In this document: piece after piece, positions 20,900 through 31,845 of the stretch
Layout: the number at the start of each line of letters is the position of its first letter
Position numbering within the stretch: position 1 is the first letter of the stretch
Assembly (NCBI GenBank): GCA_951640165.1
Contig: OX621249.1
Location: forward strand, 8,793,001-8,857,000
Length of the DNA: 64,000 nucleotides
Reading direction: 5' to 3'
Origin: Pseudoips prasinana
Taxonomy: Eukaryota > Arthropoda > Insecta > Lepidoptera > Nolidae
Notes under the pieces: model-generated
The model's database searches: none
Seen by the model: the letters and a program-made list of their open reading frames with translations, nothing else
Told to the model about the DNA's origin: nothing
Translations under genes and position numbers: made by a program

Positions 20900-21110
20900 T
20901 TAGCCAACGGCTTACCAAATGGTCACCGTAACTTATGGACGCTTGTAGCACCAGCGGCATCATCGCGCTTTGCTGAATCCTTAAGAGACCTTATCACTAC
21001 TTTTGTGAACGGCCCCATAATGCAGTCTTTTGGAAAAACAATCGCAGGGAGCTCATTCCATAGCCAAGCAAACGCGGGAAAAACATTACTTTGCTATGTA
21101 AAATCTTCAT
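20900..21110 (+). repeat. LINE-derived 3' fragment
   Basis: CCAAATGGTCACCGTAACTTATGG, CTTGTAGCACCAGCGGCATC and GGGAGCTCATTCCATAGCC are blocks of a LINE-type 3' region that also shows at 41030-41105 (GCGGTCACCGTAGCC) and, more distantly, 58165-58440. Confidence 0.45.
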
Positions 21111-22399
21111 CTACTTAAAAATAATACAATAGTCCAAATAAAAATTCAGATTTTTATTCAGACTATTTGTCCTCTTTGATAAATTCAGATATTTCAGTGC
21201 TTAAGATTTTCAGCGGAATATTATTGTGTAACCTAACCATTATCTGGGTTACGACTCAATAGCCTATCATCAACTATTCACCGAGAAAAATATGTAAATA
21301 CCTCTCAAAACCCGTATTGGCAACTAACAATAACATATTCGGGCGTTATTCAATGTAGAAAGTTTGATAACAAATGGTTATTTTTTTCTTTGAAAGGTCA
21401 AAACCGTTCAGACGGAACGTTCTCGACGCGGAAGTTCGCGTGATGCACCACGTATCTGTGCTGGACATCTTTATACGTCGCGCTGTATGCTTATTTAAAT
21501 AAATTGACATGCTTTTCTTGGGTAACTAGATAAGACAGCAGGCTTTGCTGTATTATTTTTATTGTATTTGGATATTATTCTCGTTTGGAGGAAATTTTTT
21601 CAAACTGAAAAGATGTTACGAATGCTTATTATTACGAATCGGCCGTACTTTTAGTATAAAATAAATATTTATGTGTATTTAAGATATTTACTTACGAATT
21701 GTATTAATCGAAACCACAACTTTTAGTCAGGAGAACATACAGTAGGTACTCCTTGTAACTTTGCGGTTGCGAAAAATGTAAAAAGCACCTGAAAATGTAA
21801 TTATTAACACAAGACTATTAATTTATCAAAGAATCCAAATAAAAAATCCTTCAATCAAAATTTGACCAAAAATAATGTAACAAACTATGTTGCTATGGCG
21901 TTTGATGACATTCCGTGAATATACGGATGTTTTTTAATGTCGCATATTCTACCGATCGTTTATATGAAATAGTACTCTTCACATTAGCCGGTTTATAACG
22001 TCAGTAAAAGGGTTATTTATATAATCGCGGTTGATATCGATGGAAATATATTTTAAATTTCTGTATTTATAATTTCTGCATTAATATAACAATAAATGCT
22101 TAAAAAACTACAAGATTAATTTAAAATTAAAATACAAAGCCAATTCATTTAATTATTTTAAAAATAGTCCAAACCGTAGTTTACCAAAATGAGAAACTAA
22201 AATCCCCACACTATATAGTTCAACACAATCGCTCACGTAAAATAGTCTATGGAAGCGAACTACAAGTGTGAATCCGAAAATGAAATAGAGTAGGGCCACT
22301 TGCAAAACTTCGTTTCAATATAGTTCGTTAACGAAGTTTCGATTCGGAGAAAGAGAGTAGGCCCCCTGGTGCGAGAGAGCGGGCCAGCTCTAACACTGT
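21111..22399. other. AT-rich stretch, one ambiguous GC-richer patch
   Basis: 21412-21484 is GC-richer and open in one frame but has a poor acceptor and no good donor. The rest is featureless. Confidence 0.35.
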
Positions 22400-22493
22400 C
22401 CTGATGATGATCGCAGATCGATTGGATTGCCCCTATATCCAGCACTGCTCTCAAAGGCAAGTCATAAAGTGTGGGATATAGTCTTAATTTCAA
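22400..22493 (-). pseudogene. LINE C-terminal fragment
   Basis: The minus strand encodes YPTLYDLPLRAVLD, which parallels YPEPGDYKDLPLRSVLDY in the LINE at 39119-39723. It appears to be the C-terminal end of a related RNase H-bearing non-LTR element, now isolated and broken. Confidence 0.4.
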
Positions 22494-22499
22494 TCTTTC

Positions 22500-22796
22500 T
22501 AAATATAGCGTTATTTAATTTAACTATATGTATACTTATTTATTAATCAATTAGTATTGTGTGTGTGTTATTATTCATATTATATTCTTATTAATTTTTA
22601 ATTTAGTTTTTGTATTTAATGTATATTCTTATTAATTTAGTTTTTGTATTTTATAGTTTTTGTATGTATTTTCTGTCTATGGGTCTCAATTAGTTACCCG
22701 AAATAAACATATTTTATTTTATTTTTTTATATCCGAATAACACATAGGCTATAATTTATAAAGATTAACGCGGGTAAAACCGAGGGGGACAGCTAG
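22500..22796 (+). mobile_element. LINE-like 3' end followed by Helitron 3' end
   Basis: 22560-22725 ends ACCCGAAATAAACATATTTT, a LINE-type 3' UTR with AATAAA. From about 22728, CCGAATAACACATAGGCTAT to CCGAGGGGGACAGCTAG (CTAG at 22793-22796) is the 3' end of a Helitron of the 38861 subfamily. Confidence 0.5.
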
Positions 22797-23141
22797 TAAT
22801 TAATAATAATTGTCGGCAACACATTTTTCCAATAAGATACACATAACCAAACTTAAGATACACAAAATCTTGTAAAAACATGATCTTATATAACAACAGC
22901 TAAATACAACTGAATATACTATATTATTACAATAACAACTTTTTGTAAATACGAGAACCATGTTTTGTCCATCCATCAAGGGGGCATTCAATTTATTTTA
23001 TGTCACCGTGCCCTAACAGGGTGTCATGTTGAAACTAATAATATTGTAATACTATTATCACTTGATTGCTAGAATTGCATTTAATTGAACTAACCACTAG
23101 ATTAAGAAGCTGGTGGGTTTCAGATTCTGGAATTGGACAAA
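22797..23141. other. no recognised feature
   Basis: AT-rich DNA. Confidence 0.4.
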
Positions 23142-23268
23142 TTATCATCATATCAGCCAAAAGACGTCCACTGCTGGACGAAGGCCTCCCCCAAAGATCT
23201 CCACAATTGCCGGTCTTGCGCTATTCGCATCCAGCTGTTTCCAGCGACCCGCACAAGATCATCGGTCC
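23142..23268 (-). repeat. RTE/BovB-like LINE 3' fragment
   Basis: ATCATCATATCAGCCAAAAG, ATCTCCACAATTGCCGGTCT and GACCCGCACAAGATCATCGG. It is a well-preserved 3' end on the minus strand, truncated just after the RWTDDL codons. Confidence 0.85.
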
Positions 23269-23844
23269 ATTATACTATTTCTGTTAATGTCAAAAAAGCT
23301 GTTCTATAAAATTTGAGACTATTATTGTAAACAGGTGTTAATTCTTTTTTTTTACAAAGATAGTCTGAATTCAAACAAGATAGCGTAATTTTATACATGC
23401 GGATCCAATGTTCGGTTTAGAGGAGACTCCAAAAAAGGTGATTATTTTTTACAATACTTTTAAGAAGTTTGACCTAAAAAAATGATAAACAACCTTTAGC
23501 CGACCTTCCGATGTTAAGGGGCTACGGCCGACAACAAGACGAGGCAGTCAACATTTTTATAAATTGTTTATAATACGTGAGACGTTGTCGCCTCTGAATA
23601 AATCTTATTAACTTCCTTGTAGCGAAGGGAAAGGCCTCGAGACGTGTCGTCGCAGATCGCATTGACCCGCTTACGCTACGATTCGCGGTGCGGCCTCGAG
23701 CCGAACAAAGACCGTGCTCCGCATTCTACACATCATTTTAGACCATCATCCTTTATCACTGTGTTTATACTCCTAACCTTATGTTCCGCGCGTACAGATG
23801 GCGAACTTAACCAGATTATACCCAGCATTCTTCTCGCATTCTTT
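23269..23844. other. no supported gene
   Basis: A 70-codon frame at 23644-23856 runs into the next SINE. It has no motif and is not accepted as a gene. Confidence 0.35.
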
Positions 23845-24063
23845 GCTGTGTGGTGACGGCCGCGAATATCAGAATATATTCACCCCATCTTATCCCGTTA
23901 CCAGAGGACGGACAACAGCTTCTTTCTGAGTACTAAGTGTTTCTGAGTACTGCGATCGTCATCCCGTCTGCCAAGCGTAGCGATTGTGGCATATACCCCC
24001 AAGATAATTTTTCGGGGAGGCTTATGTCGAGCAGTGGACTACTTCGGCTAATATGGTGATTCT
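23845..24063 (+). repeat. SINE group B, decayed
   Basis: GCTGTGTGGTGACGGC head, CACCCCATCTTATCCCG, GTCTGCCAAGCGTAGCGATT and GTCGAGCAGTGGACTACTTC. It contains an internal short duplication (TTTCTGAGTACT twice at 23922 and 23939). Confidence 0.7.
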
Positions 24064-24924
24064 TGCCCTCTTTTTGCGTCGGGGGTTCAACATTTAATTT
24101 AATTTAAGCTGATGGTGCCAGTCAGTCCAACCGTCTTAGCGCATGAATGTTGTTCAATTCTTAAATAAAAATATAAATAACAACCTGCCACTACTTAATT
24201 TTAAATTGAATAAATTTAGAGATACCGAGCTAGTAGTGAGCGTAGAAAGCTCTCAACTAGTAGTTTGTTAATTTACGCAATGCATATGTTTACTGACTGC
24301 TACATCATGGACGTGTAACCAAGTACAGGAAACCTAAGGTTAGAAAGAACAATACAACGCAGAAATTAAACCAGGTTTCCGCCCTCTCTACTGAACCCTT
24401 CATCAGGCCTGACTTTCTCTTATTTCCATTGCCTATAGACCTTATATCAAAGTAATAAAGTTGAAATTAATGTGATCCCCCAGTCTGGTTATTTAACTTA
24501 TGTTATACGCGAACTCGCGTACCGGTGACAAATATCTTACGTTTCATTTCTATAATAAATATGCAAATTACCGCTATAAGTTACGCTATGTTGCTTTATT
24601 AGCGTCTTTAATATTCAATTACGTTCAAAGAGTGGAACGGAACGTCAACATCGTTATCTGTCATCTTAGTTTGATACCCAGGGGAAAGTAATAAATATAG
24701 TTTATGACAATCTTTGTAAGGATTTAGCGTTCGTTTAGCAGAAATACGAGGAAAATTGGGAGGACGGGGTAGAATATCAGACATTACCATTGCACGCTTG
24801 GAGAAAAAGCGTTTTACAGTCAGCTTGTAGGAAAGACTAGCCAAGCACTAAATAAATATATGTTAGTTCTTTTGCCATAGACAAAACGTTCGCGTTTTCC
24901 CCAAAAGTTGGGACAATATATCAT
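24064..24924. other. no recognised gene
   Basis: AT-rich. A 78-codon minus-strand frame (24608-24844) has no motif. Confidence 0.35.
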
Positions 24925-25035
24925 AATATTATTACGTGAAGCAAAAACTTTGTACTCATTTTTACGAAAAATGGGCGGACGGAGGAGTATGAAATTTGGA
25001 ACAGTTAAAGTTCATATGGAGGGGAAGTGCAGAAA
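24925..25035 (+). repeat. dispersed repeat, GGAGGAGTATGAAATTTGG family
   Basis: ATTACGTGAAGCAAAAACTT, then ATGGGCGGACGGAGGAGTAT and GTTCATATGGAG. An inverted second copy lies at 63390-63490. The class is unknown. Confidence 0.6.
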
Positions 25036-25689
25036 GCTAGTATTTATATGTAATAGGCATTAAAGGTAAATAAATTTAATAAAAAACCATTATACACGCT
25101 ACCATGCTTTTGTCACACTGAGAAGAGAAGACAAACTGAGTGTCAAAACTGAGAACAGAATTAATATTATTTGTCTTTAATGTCTATATTATTTGACAAT
25201 AGAGCGATAATGGTCTAATTTTAAACAAGCGTTCTCTGGTTATTAATATTACACAACAAATAGTACGCTTGGTGGTAGGAAGTAGGGATTCGCCTGGTTA
25301 TACCACCCTGTTAGCATACGTAACAACGATTAAAACGCTGTGGATTGACGATAATTTTCTGATTGTATTTATTATTTGATCATGTCTATAATTCTTTCTA
25401 TAATTTACACAAAACCTATAAATATATAGAAATTCCACAGATAAGTACTCGGTAATTTCTACATAACGCTGTATTTAATGTTAAACTTAAATTCACATCG
25501 TCGCTGCATATTCAGAATTTATGTTAATGAAGTCATTTAAATATTTATTGTAGAGATCAAACATCTTCAACGAAAGGATAAAAATATAGTCCCAAAATAA
25601 AGGCCTTTGCGCAATACAACATTTAATTTACACATACCTACTAATTACGAAAATAAATATTGTACTAATTGGTGTCATTATCTACAAAG
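25036..25689. other. no recognised feature
   Basis: AT-rich DNA. Confidence 0.4.
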
Positions 25690-25830
25690 CAGTGCGCGGG
25701 TGCACGGGCAGCGCATGCGCATGTGCTGCGCGCGCGCGTGTCATTGGCCGCAGGTGCACGTCATTGCCCACTTGTGCCATTGTTCGCAATTCTCGCTCCT
25801 TCCCCCCTCTCATATAAACTGCCATATGCC
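25690..25830. promoter_or_regulatory. GC-rich island with NRF-1/EWG-type palindrome
   Basis: GCAGCGCATGCGCATGTGC holds GCGCATGCGC, the palindrome bound by NRF-1 (erect wing in flies). It is followed by GCGCGCGCGTG, two E-box-like CAGGTG/CACTTG sites and CATATAAACTG (a TATA-like site at about 25811). The contrast with the surrounding AT-rich DNA is sharp. No coding exon follows that I can see, so a promoter or enhancer is inferred only. Confidence 0.35.
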
Positions 25831-25859
25831 AATCTGGACTAGCAGCTGATAAATTCTTT

Positions 25860-27059
25860 ATCTTGTTTTATTCAATACCTTAGTTTTATTTGATTGCATG
25901 TGTCAGATGCTTTACAAATTTACTTGCAGGTCTGAGACTTATATTCTATTAATGCTTTGCTCGTGTAAGAAGCATAGACAAGGTGTAACTTAACTAATGT
26001 ACCCATTAAACTAAATAACATAAACGAAGCAAGTTTGTCAAATTAGAATAGTTATTTAATAGTTACTTCTGACTTGGCCTTTCTTGACAACGTCTCCGAT
26101 TTGGTCAGATAATGTTGTAGGTACGAGGTCTTCCCCTTCCGGTTATACCTTTCACACAGGCCAGATATTTTAATAACAGACTTTTAAAAGATATTTAAGT
26201 GTCATTAACTCTAAATTAATAATGTAATACTTTGCATACAATCACTGTTTTTTTTTGGTTTCTACAAACCATCTCACCACTATTTTGAACCTATTTAATG
26301 ATCTGTCAACCACCCACAACCAACGCGTAAGCACCGCGAACTGATTTCGCGCTGGAGTCAAAAACTTCGCGGTGTTACAAGGTCATGCCGTATAGGTTTT
26401 ACAAGCGAACTCCTCAGATTGTATCGGAAAATTCTTCGGTGGCTATATTTTGTAGTAACTGCTTACCATGACCAGAATTTGACATATTTTATTACAAAAA
26501 CATATCGTCCTAAATTTACTTTTTCTCAAATACAACCATTTTAAATACATGTAAAGGATTTGAATGCATTACTCGGCAATATCTTTGCCGATTAAGTTAC
26601 AGTGAATTCCGTTAGGTTAGTTGTGGAAATTTAACTTAACCTTTCTAATAAACTCTACAGAGTATGTAGGCGCCATCTATCGGTATGGGTTAGAAATTAC
26701 TGAACTGATACATCCGTAGGTACCTAAGTTCATACCAAATTGATTACATAATTAAAATTCAATTTATTTTTAAAGCTTTGGACGTATGCAGATTAAAGCA
26801 ATTAATTAGATACTAACAAAGAGAGAGTCGCTCAACTTAACTATCCTAAAAAGCAGTAATTTTATTTTCCATCCAAATTTTCCGCAAGAGGTCGTGTCAC
26901 AGACTTTTTGTACCAATAAAACAATAAACACATGTACGCACGTACGGTTTCTAATTATTAGATACGCTATTCTATCGAGAGTATTGTTGTCGTGACACAC
27001 TATTTTGTTGTATCTAATAAACAAAATACTATCTATAGGCTCTCATAGCCAGATAGATA
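25860..27059. other. AT-rich stretch, no recognised gene
   Basis: No supported exon. GGCGCCATCTATCGG at about 26670 recalls short repeat fragments but is not diagnostic. Confidence 0.35.
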
Positions 27060-27224
27060 CTCTCACTGGCTCTTAAGTGATTGGCGAGGTTAAGCAATTA
27101 GGCTCTCGGTCAGTCCATAGGTGGGTGTCCGTCAAAGTGGTTTAATTTCTGAGAGTCTCCGTGCTTCGGAGGGCACGTTAAGCTGTCGTTGGGTAGCCAC
27201 TGGCCATACGATAAGTAAGTATCT
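27060..27224 (+). repeat. 5S-rRNA-derived SINE
   Basis: The head reads TTGGCGAGGTTAAGCAATTA, GGTCAGTCCATAGGTGGGTG and TCCGTCAAAG. This parallels the 5S rRNA internal promoter region (GTTAAGCA box, then GGATGGGTGACCG box). The body TCTCCGTGCTTCGGAGGG and the tail ATAAGTAAGTA follow. Confidence 0.75.
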
Positions 27225-27400
27225 ATATCTGCTGTTCAAAACGTGTATTGTAATACCGAAGTTAAAATCAAGTTTTACTTGACGTAGGCCATCTTTTAAG
27301 TGAACACCGTGGATTGCCAGTAATTAAATTAGAAAATTGGGCCACTCGTGGTATATGGCTACCCACCTAACCTACTACCGTAGAAAGACACTTGCAATAA

Positions 27401-27580
27401 CCGAAGCCTCCAGATTCTCGAGTTCTAAAACGAACGCCTATAGAAATCTTTTCACTCTATTTTGAAGAGGTTCATGCAGTAGTCTCTGAGAAAACCGCCA
27501 CAGGCACCTTATTCTACGGTATAAACGTACGTGGGAAGAAGAAACACCTAACACAACATTCACTAAACCCCTCTTCTTGA
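27401..27580 (+). pseudogene. unassigned 59-codon open frame, possible piggyBac-like relic
   Basis: An open frame without ATG, from just after a TAA to a TGA. It includes RTPIEIFSLYFEEV and TGTLFYGINVRGKKK. The first part recalls the TP.EIF.LFF segment at the start of piggyBac transposase domains. It is far too short to be sure and has no TTAA-flanked termini that I can find. Confidence 0.2.
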
Positions 27581-27923
27581 GTTGAGGGTTATAAACAGTT
27601 GCTTACGAAAACCGATGTAGCCATATTTTAACAATAGGTTGGTCATAAAGCTTTCTCCGAAAAGAAGTTTTGATAGTGAAATTTTACGTGTATAAAATAA
27701 GTGTTGGATACGCGTGATGTAGTTTTCAGGTTTCAGGGATAAAACTACACCAAAATACCACACTGTTCACTGTACTGAGTTACCGTGATGGCCAGTCACC
27801 AAAAAGCTTTTTTACGCTATTGTAGATGGCATTTTAGTATGTCAGTTCACGGCAGCAATTTTATTTTTATTGGCGATAACTGTTGCTAGTCTAGTAGTTG
27901 CTAGGCTATAATAATTTTTATGT

Positions 27924-28158
27924 ATGCTGTGTGGTGACGGCATAGAATATCATCACCCCATCTCATCCCGTGGGGGGCGTAGAAATCGTCCGAGGGAATA
28001 CCTACCAAAGAACGGGCAGCATCGTTTTTCTGTGAACTATGACCGTCAAACTGCGATCGCCAACCCGTCTGCCAAGCGTGGCTATTATAGCATATCCCTC
28101 ATTCTTTGGGGAGGCTTTTGTCCAGCTGTGGACGTACGTTGGCTGAGATGATGATATT
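27924..28158 (+). repeat. SINE group B, full length
   Basis: The best-preserved copy: ATGCTGTGTGGTGACGGCAT, CCGTGGGGGGCGTAGAAATC, ACTGCGATCGCCAACCCGTC, GTCCAGCTGTGGACGTACGT and GAGATGATGATA. It defines the family layout. Confidence 0.85.
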
Positions 28159-29074
28159 TTGATTTAATAATTATCCTGAGCAAGCAATTTGGTGAGTAAG
28201 CATTACTTTAAAGCCCAGGATTATAATTTAAGACTTACAACGCTTTTACAAAAAGTTTTAAACAGGAAACAATATGCCGCGTTGGTTTTGAAGGCTTGTA
28301 GCTGATTCCAAACGGTAACCACTATAGCTCAACTTTTCTATCCTTTTCCTTTTGAATAAACTACCTGTGATTTATAAGATTCTTTTCAGTATATATTTAT
28401 TTGACTAGCTTTTCTATGATTCAAGACGAATGCACCAGGTCTATAATGACTTCTTCGCTTTTCTTGGGGTGCAGTCGGAAGTGGATGGGTAGTCTTAGTT
28501 AGGATTGTGCCCTCAATAAAGGGGAAAAACGGTATATTTTTATTACACATTGAAGAACTTATTATCACCCATCAATTTATATTTATAATTTCAATCGTTT
28601 GCATATCAAATATTCTTTTTCCATATTTTGATGGGCGTATCTGAATATTAATTTTGCTACTAGAACAAATGCGTGACGTGGCAGCGGCCGGCGAGTGCCA
28701 TACAAATTTATTTACACAAACAATCGCTTAAAAATAAATAGCAATGCGTTATGAACTTAAATTGCTGCTAACATTATAAAATTTTGAGATTATTAACTAT
28801 TTCGCTGTGCAAACAGAATTTTTGCTTAGGATAAGGATTTTTTTGTAATACAAAAGAAAGATTTATGGTTTACAGTTCGGACGTAAGTTCTTTTATTTAC
28901 TACTTTTTAGTATTAAAGGAGTAACCTCCTTTAATTCTTAACAGTTTTCCAAGACTAAAAATGGTTAACCTTAAAAATATGTTCCTTCGAAGACTTATCC
29001 GTGATATTATATAAAGACATATGTGAATATGGCTCTTAATGGAATCGTAAATTAGATAAGTCAGTACGAATCGT
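28159..29074. other. no recognised gene
   Basis: AT-rich. A small GC-rich patch near 28677-28700 (GCAGCGGCCGGCGAGTG) is unexplained. Confidence 0.35.
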
Positions 29075-29150
29075 GCATGGCCTAACGGTTTAAGGCCTCT
29101 TGCTCTACTTAGGCAGAAGACGTGAGTTCAAATCTCGCTGAACGATAAAA
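29075..29150 (+). repeat. tRNA-like head (SINE or tRNA relic)
   Basis: TGGCCTAACGG (A-box-like) and GTGAGTTCAAATCTC (B box) are about 50 bp apart. An acceptor stem does not pair convincingly, so I read it as the head of a repeat rather than a functional tRNA gene. Confidence 0.5.
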
Positions 29151-29170
29151 TTAACGATGTTTAAATTTAT

Positions 29171-29640
29171 GAGCTTACATTAATCTAAGTCTGCGCTAAT
29201 CAATATAACTAAATAGGTAGCATTTTAGGTGGTTCAAGTATTGATTATATTTAGTACTTTTAAATTAGGAGTCTACAATTTTGTAAGTTGAGGCTAATAA
29301 AAATAATTTTTATAAGTAATATTTTAAGATCTCCATGACTGAATTATATTTAGCTTACCAATTTAAATTTGTGATCTTACAATTTTGTAAGTCTACGCTA
29401 ATCAATATTACTAAATAAGTAGGTGGAAATTTAGGTTGTTCAAGTATTAATAGTATTTAGCTTTCCGGTTCAAAGTGATGAGCTTACAATTTTGTAACTT
29501 TAAGCTAATGAAGATATTATGATAAATAAGATTTTAGGGTATTCGTGCATTAATTTTATCCAGCTTTCAAATTTGAATTTATATATGAGCTTTTAATTTA
29601 ACAAGTATACACTAATGAGAGTAAATAAGTAAATAACATT
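29171..29640 (+). repeat. tandem array, about 105-bp unit, about 4.5 copies
   Basis: Units begin near 29171, 29269, 29373, 29480 and 29587, each with GAGCTTACAATTTTGTAAG, GCTAATCAATAT and GTTCAAGTATT-ATTATATTTAG in order. They directly follow the tRNA-like head, so head plus array may be one composite element. Confidence 0.7.
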
Positions 29641-29936
29641 ATACGTTATTTAAGCGTTTACTGTATTCAGTGCTCCTTCTCCGATATATTATTGTGCAAT
29701 GTTCCAACCTGGGCGCCGTCTAGCCTCCAATTGGCTGTAATCCGACCTCTGAAACTCAATTAATATAGCCACCGGTAACATTGGTCCTAAATCCTAACCA
29801 GCTGTCAAAACAGTAATAAAGGTCTGATATAATTTATATTGTACCTAGTAGTTCCATAACAATCTACAAGGATCTCTTATTTTATGCGCTTATTATATTG
29901 AACCGCAGCCATAAAAAAATGATTTCTTGACTGCAC

Positions 29937-30095
29937 GTGTGGCGCAGCGGCTAATACAGTCGCCTCGCCGCTTCGTGTCACGGGTTCGAGTCCCCCGCCG
30001 GACAAGTATTTGTGTGACCCATAAATAGTTGTTCTGAGTCTGGATGTAATTTGTATCCGTCTATTATATGTTTGTAAAGTATATGTTGTAAAACA
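29937..30095 (+). repeat. SINE group D
   Basis: tRNA-like head GTGTGGCGCAGCGGCTAATA with B box GGGTTCGAGTCCC at about 29982, then GACCCATAAATAGTTGTTCT and TATATGTTTGTAAAGTA. A piece of its tail (GCTAGTGCGGGCGGT) recurs at about 30353, possibly displaced by an insertion. Confidence 0.8.
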
Positions 30096-30619
30096 GGGAT
30101 GTTTTTATTTTTTTACTTATTATTTACAAAGAATGTACATTATAATCACTATATTTTAAACCGGTGTCATAATGAGTCTCAGAAATCTAACTTACTTACT
30201 AACTACATAATATATACAAATAATAAGTTCGCAAAAGATAAATTTAAAAAGTACATTTCAATGTTTTCATTAAGATCATCACTCGATGGAAGCCAGAAAA
30301 TATATCTCTAGTTTACTTTTTAAATTCGTATTTGTTAAATTACTTATTGGATACGCTAGTGCGGGCGGTAGCTGTAAAAAAAAGTATTTCACGTTTAGAA
30401 ACAATACTAAATAAACTTTCCCACGATACTCCCTATAAAGCTAAATAAGGAGTTGTAATATCGGCCTCTGAAAAAATACAGGAAGTTTATTGCTGGGAGT
30501 CGTTCGAGCGGTCGTTTTGCCTTTAATCCTATATAAGGCGATAGGATTACAGTGATGCTTTGATCGAGTGGTTTTAAGGGTATAGTGGCGCTTTGTACTC
30601 TTCCGTGCTGTACAGCGTA

Positions 30620-31410
30620 GGTTCAGTGCCATAAAATAATCGCTTGTTTATTCAATAGCCAAGTTAATGCTTTGCCAGTCTATAATAGTCACGTCAATGA
30701 TTTGTCAGGGTAGTGTTAATGTCGGAAAATGGTTACTTGTATTATAGACAAGGTAGTATCAATTTAAGGATATAATTGCTTCTATAATAGTCACGTTAAT
30801 TTTTTCTACGATAACATCAACTATAAGAAATAGTTGCTTATCTGATATCCACGTACAAAGATGTTTTGCCAGATTAGTATCAAAGCTGGGAAATGTCTGG
30901 TTTGTATTAAATTCATTTCTTGTGATTTAGACATGGGACAATTATTTATTAAGGAAATAGTGTTATGTATAATTGCCACCTTAATGATTTGCCAGGGTAG
31001 TGTTAATGCCGGAAACGGTTACTTGTATTTTAGACAAATATCAAACCGGAAGACGCAGCGTGGGCAGGCCCCCTACAAGATGGACCGATGATCTTGTGCG
31101 GGTCGCTGGAAACTGCTGGATGCGAATAGCGCAAGACCGGCAATTGTGGAAATCTTTGGGGGAGGCCTTTGTCCAGCAGTGGACGTCTTTCGGCTGATAT
31201 GATGATGATGATGATCAAATTAAGGATATAGTTGTTTCTATGATAGTCACGTTAATGATTTTCTACGATATATCTACTAGAAGAAATAGTTGCATAAATT
31301 TAATATCCACGTTCATGTTTTGCCAGGGTAGTATCAAAGCTGGGAAATATCTAGTGTATATTAGATTCGTCTTGTGATTTAGATGTACAATAATATTTAT
31401 TATGTGAATT
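30620..31410 (+). repeat. tandem array, about 280-bp higher-order unit
   Basis: AATGATTTGTCAGGGTAGTG at 30696 recurs as AATGATTTGCCAGGGTAGTG near 30983. AGTATCAAAGCTGGGAAAT recurs at about 30878 and 31331. Shorter subrepeats (ATAGTCACGTTAAT) lie within. The second unit carries an RTE insertion at 31036-31217. Confidence 0.65.
31036..31217 (+). mobile_element. RTE/BovB-like LINE 3' end, best copy
   Basis: The 182 bp contain the last codons of a reverse transcriptase-type ORF. The frame 31000-31197 includes RWTDDLVRVAGNCWMRIAQD and ends VQQWTSFG before the stop, followed by GGCTGATATGATGATGATG. Recalled relatives are lepidopteran RTE/BovB endonuclease-reverse transcriptases. ATCAAA flanks both sides (about 31031 and 31213), a probable target duplication. 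The sister repeat unit keeps the empty site. It is heavily 5'-truncated, as is usual for LINE insertions. Confidence 0.8.
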
Positions 31411-31693
31411 ATTATTACAAAAGCATTACATTGTTATTTATTAGCTTTAAAGTAGGCTATAATGGAAATAAAAATTGGTTGCACGGTATTTTACTTCCCA
31501 TTTTAAGTTTAATAATGTGGTGACTCAACAATTATTTAAAATCCGAGACCGAACCAGCCGCGTCGGATCGGTGGTTTGAAGCTCGATTATGGCGTAACGA
31601 AAATTAATAATCAAACGCGAAAAATAAGGCCTTATTTCTAGGTTGAGGTGGGACTTTTTTTAGTTTAGAGTACTTTTTTGTTTTAGACTTAAA

Positions 31694-31845
31694 TGACTTG
31701 CCTGCTGGTCTAGCGGTTAGTGACCCTGACATCTAAGAGTCGTGGGTTCGATCCCCACCCAGGACAAATCTTTGTGTGATTTGCATAATTATTTGTTCTG
31801 TACCTGGATGTAATTTATCTATATGCATGTTTTTAGCCATATGTA
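31694..31845 (+). repeat. tRNA-derived SINE, 5' two-thirds
   Basis: GCCTGCTGGTCTAGCGGTTAG (A box region), GTGGGTTCGATCCCCACCCA (B box) and TACCTGGATGTAATTTATCT. The usual 3' GTTTGGGATCAGATGG block is missing. Confidence 0.8.

Noticed and set aside
21412..21484. Possible exon joining the signal-peptide exon (phase fits at its left side)
   Set aside because: Weak acceptor with little pyrimidine tract, and no good donor in the phase required by the next exon.
23644..23856. 70-codon open frame with a hydrophobic stretch
   Set aside because: It runs into the head of a SINE copy and has no motif, so it is probably chance.
29075..29150. Functional tRNA gene
   Set aside because: A/B-box-like motifs are present, but a paired acceptor stem and a plausible anticodon arm are not.
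29171..29640. CRISPR-like array
   Set aside because: Units are about 105 bp, diverged throughout, without constant repeat and unique spacer structure. The genome is eukaryotic.
29937..30010. Functional tRNA gene with GCGCAGCGGCTAA
   Set aside because: The same head recurs with the same non-tRNA downstream body at 46402 and 54652, so it is SINE D.
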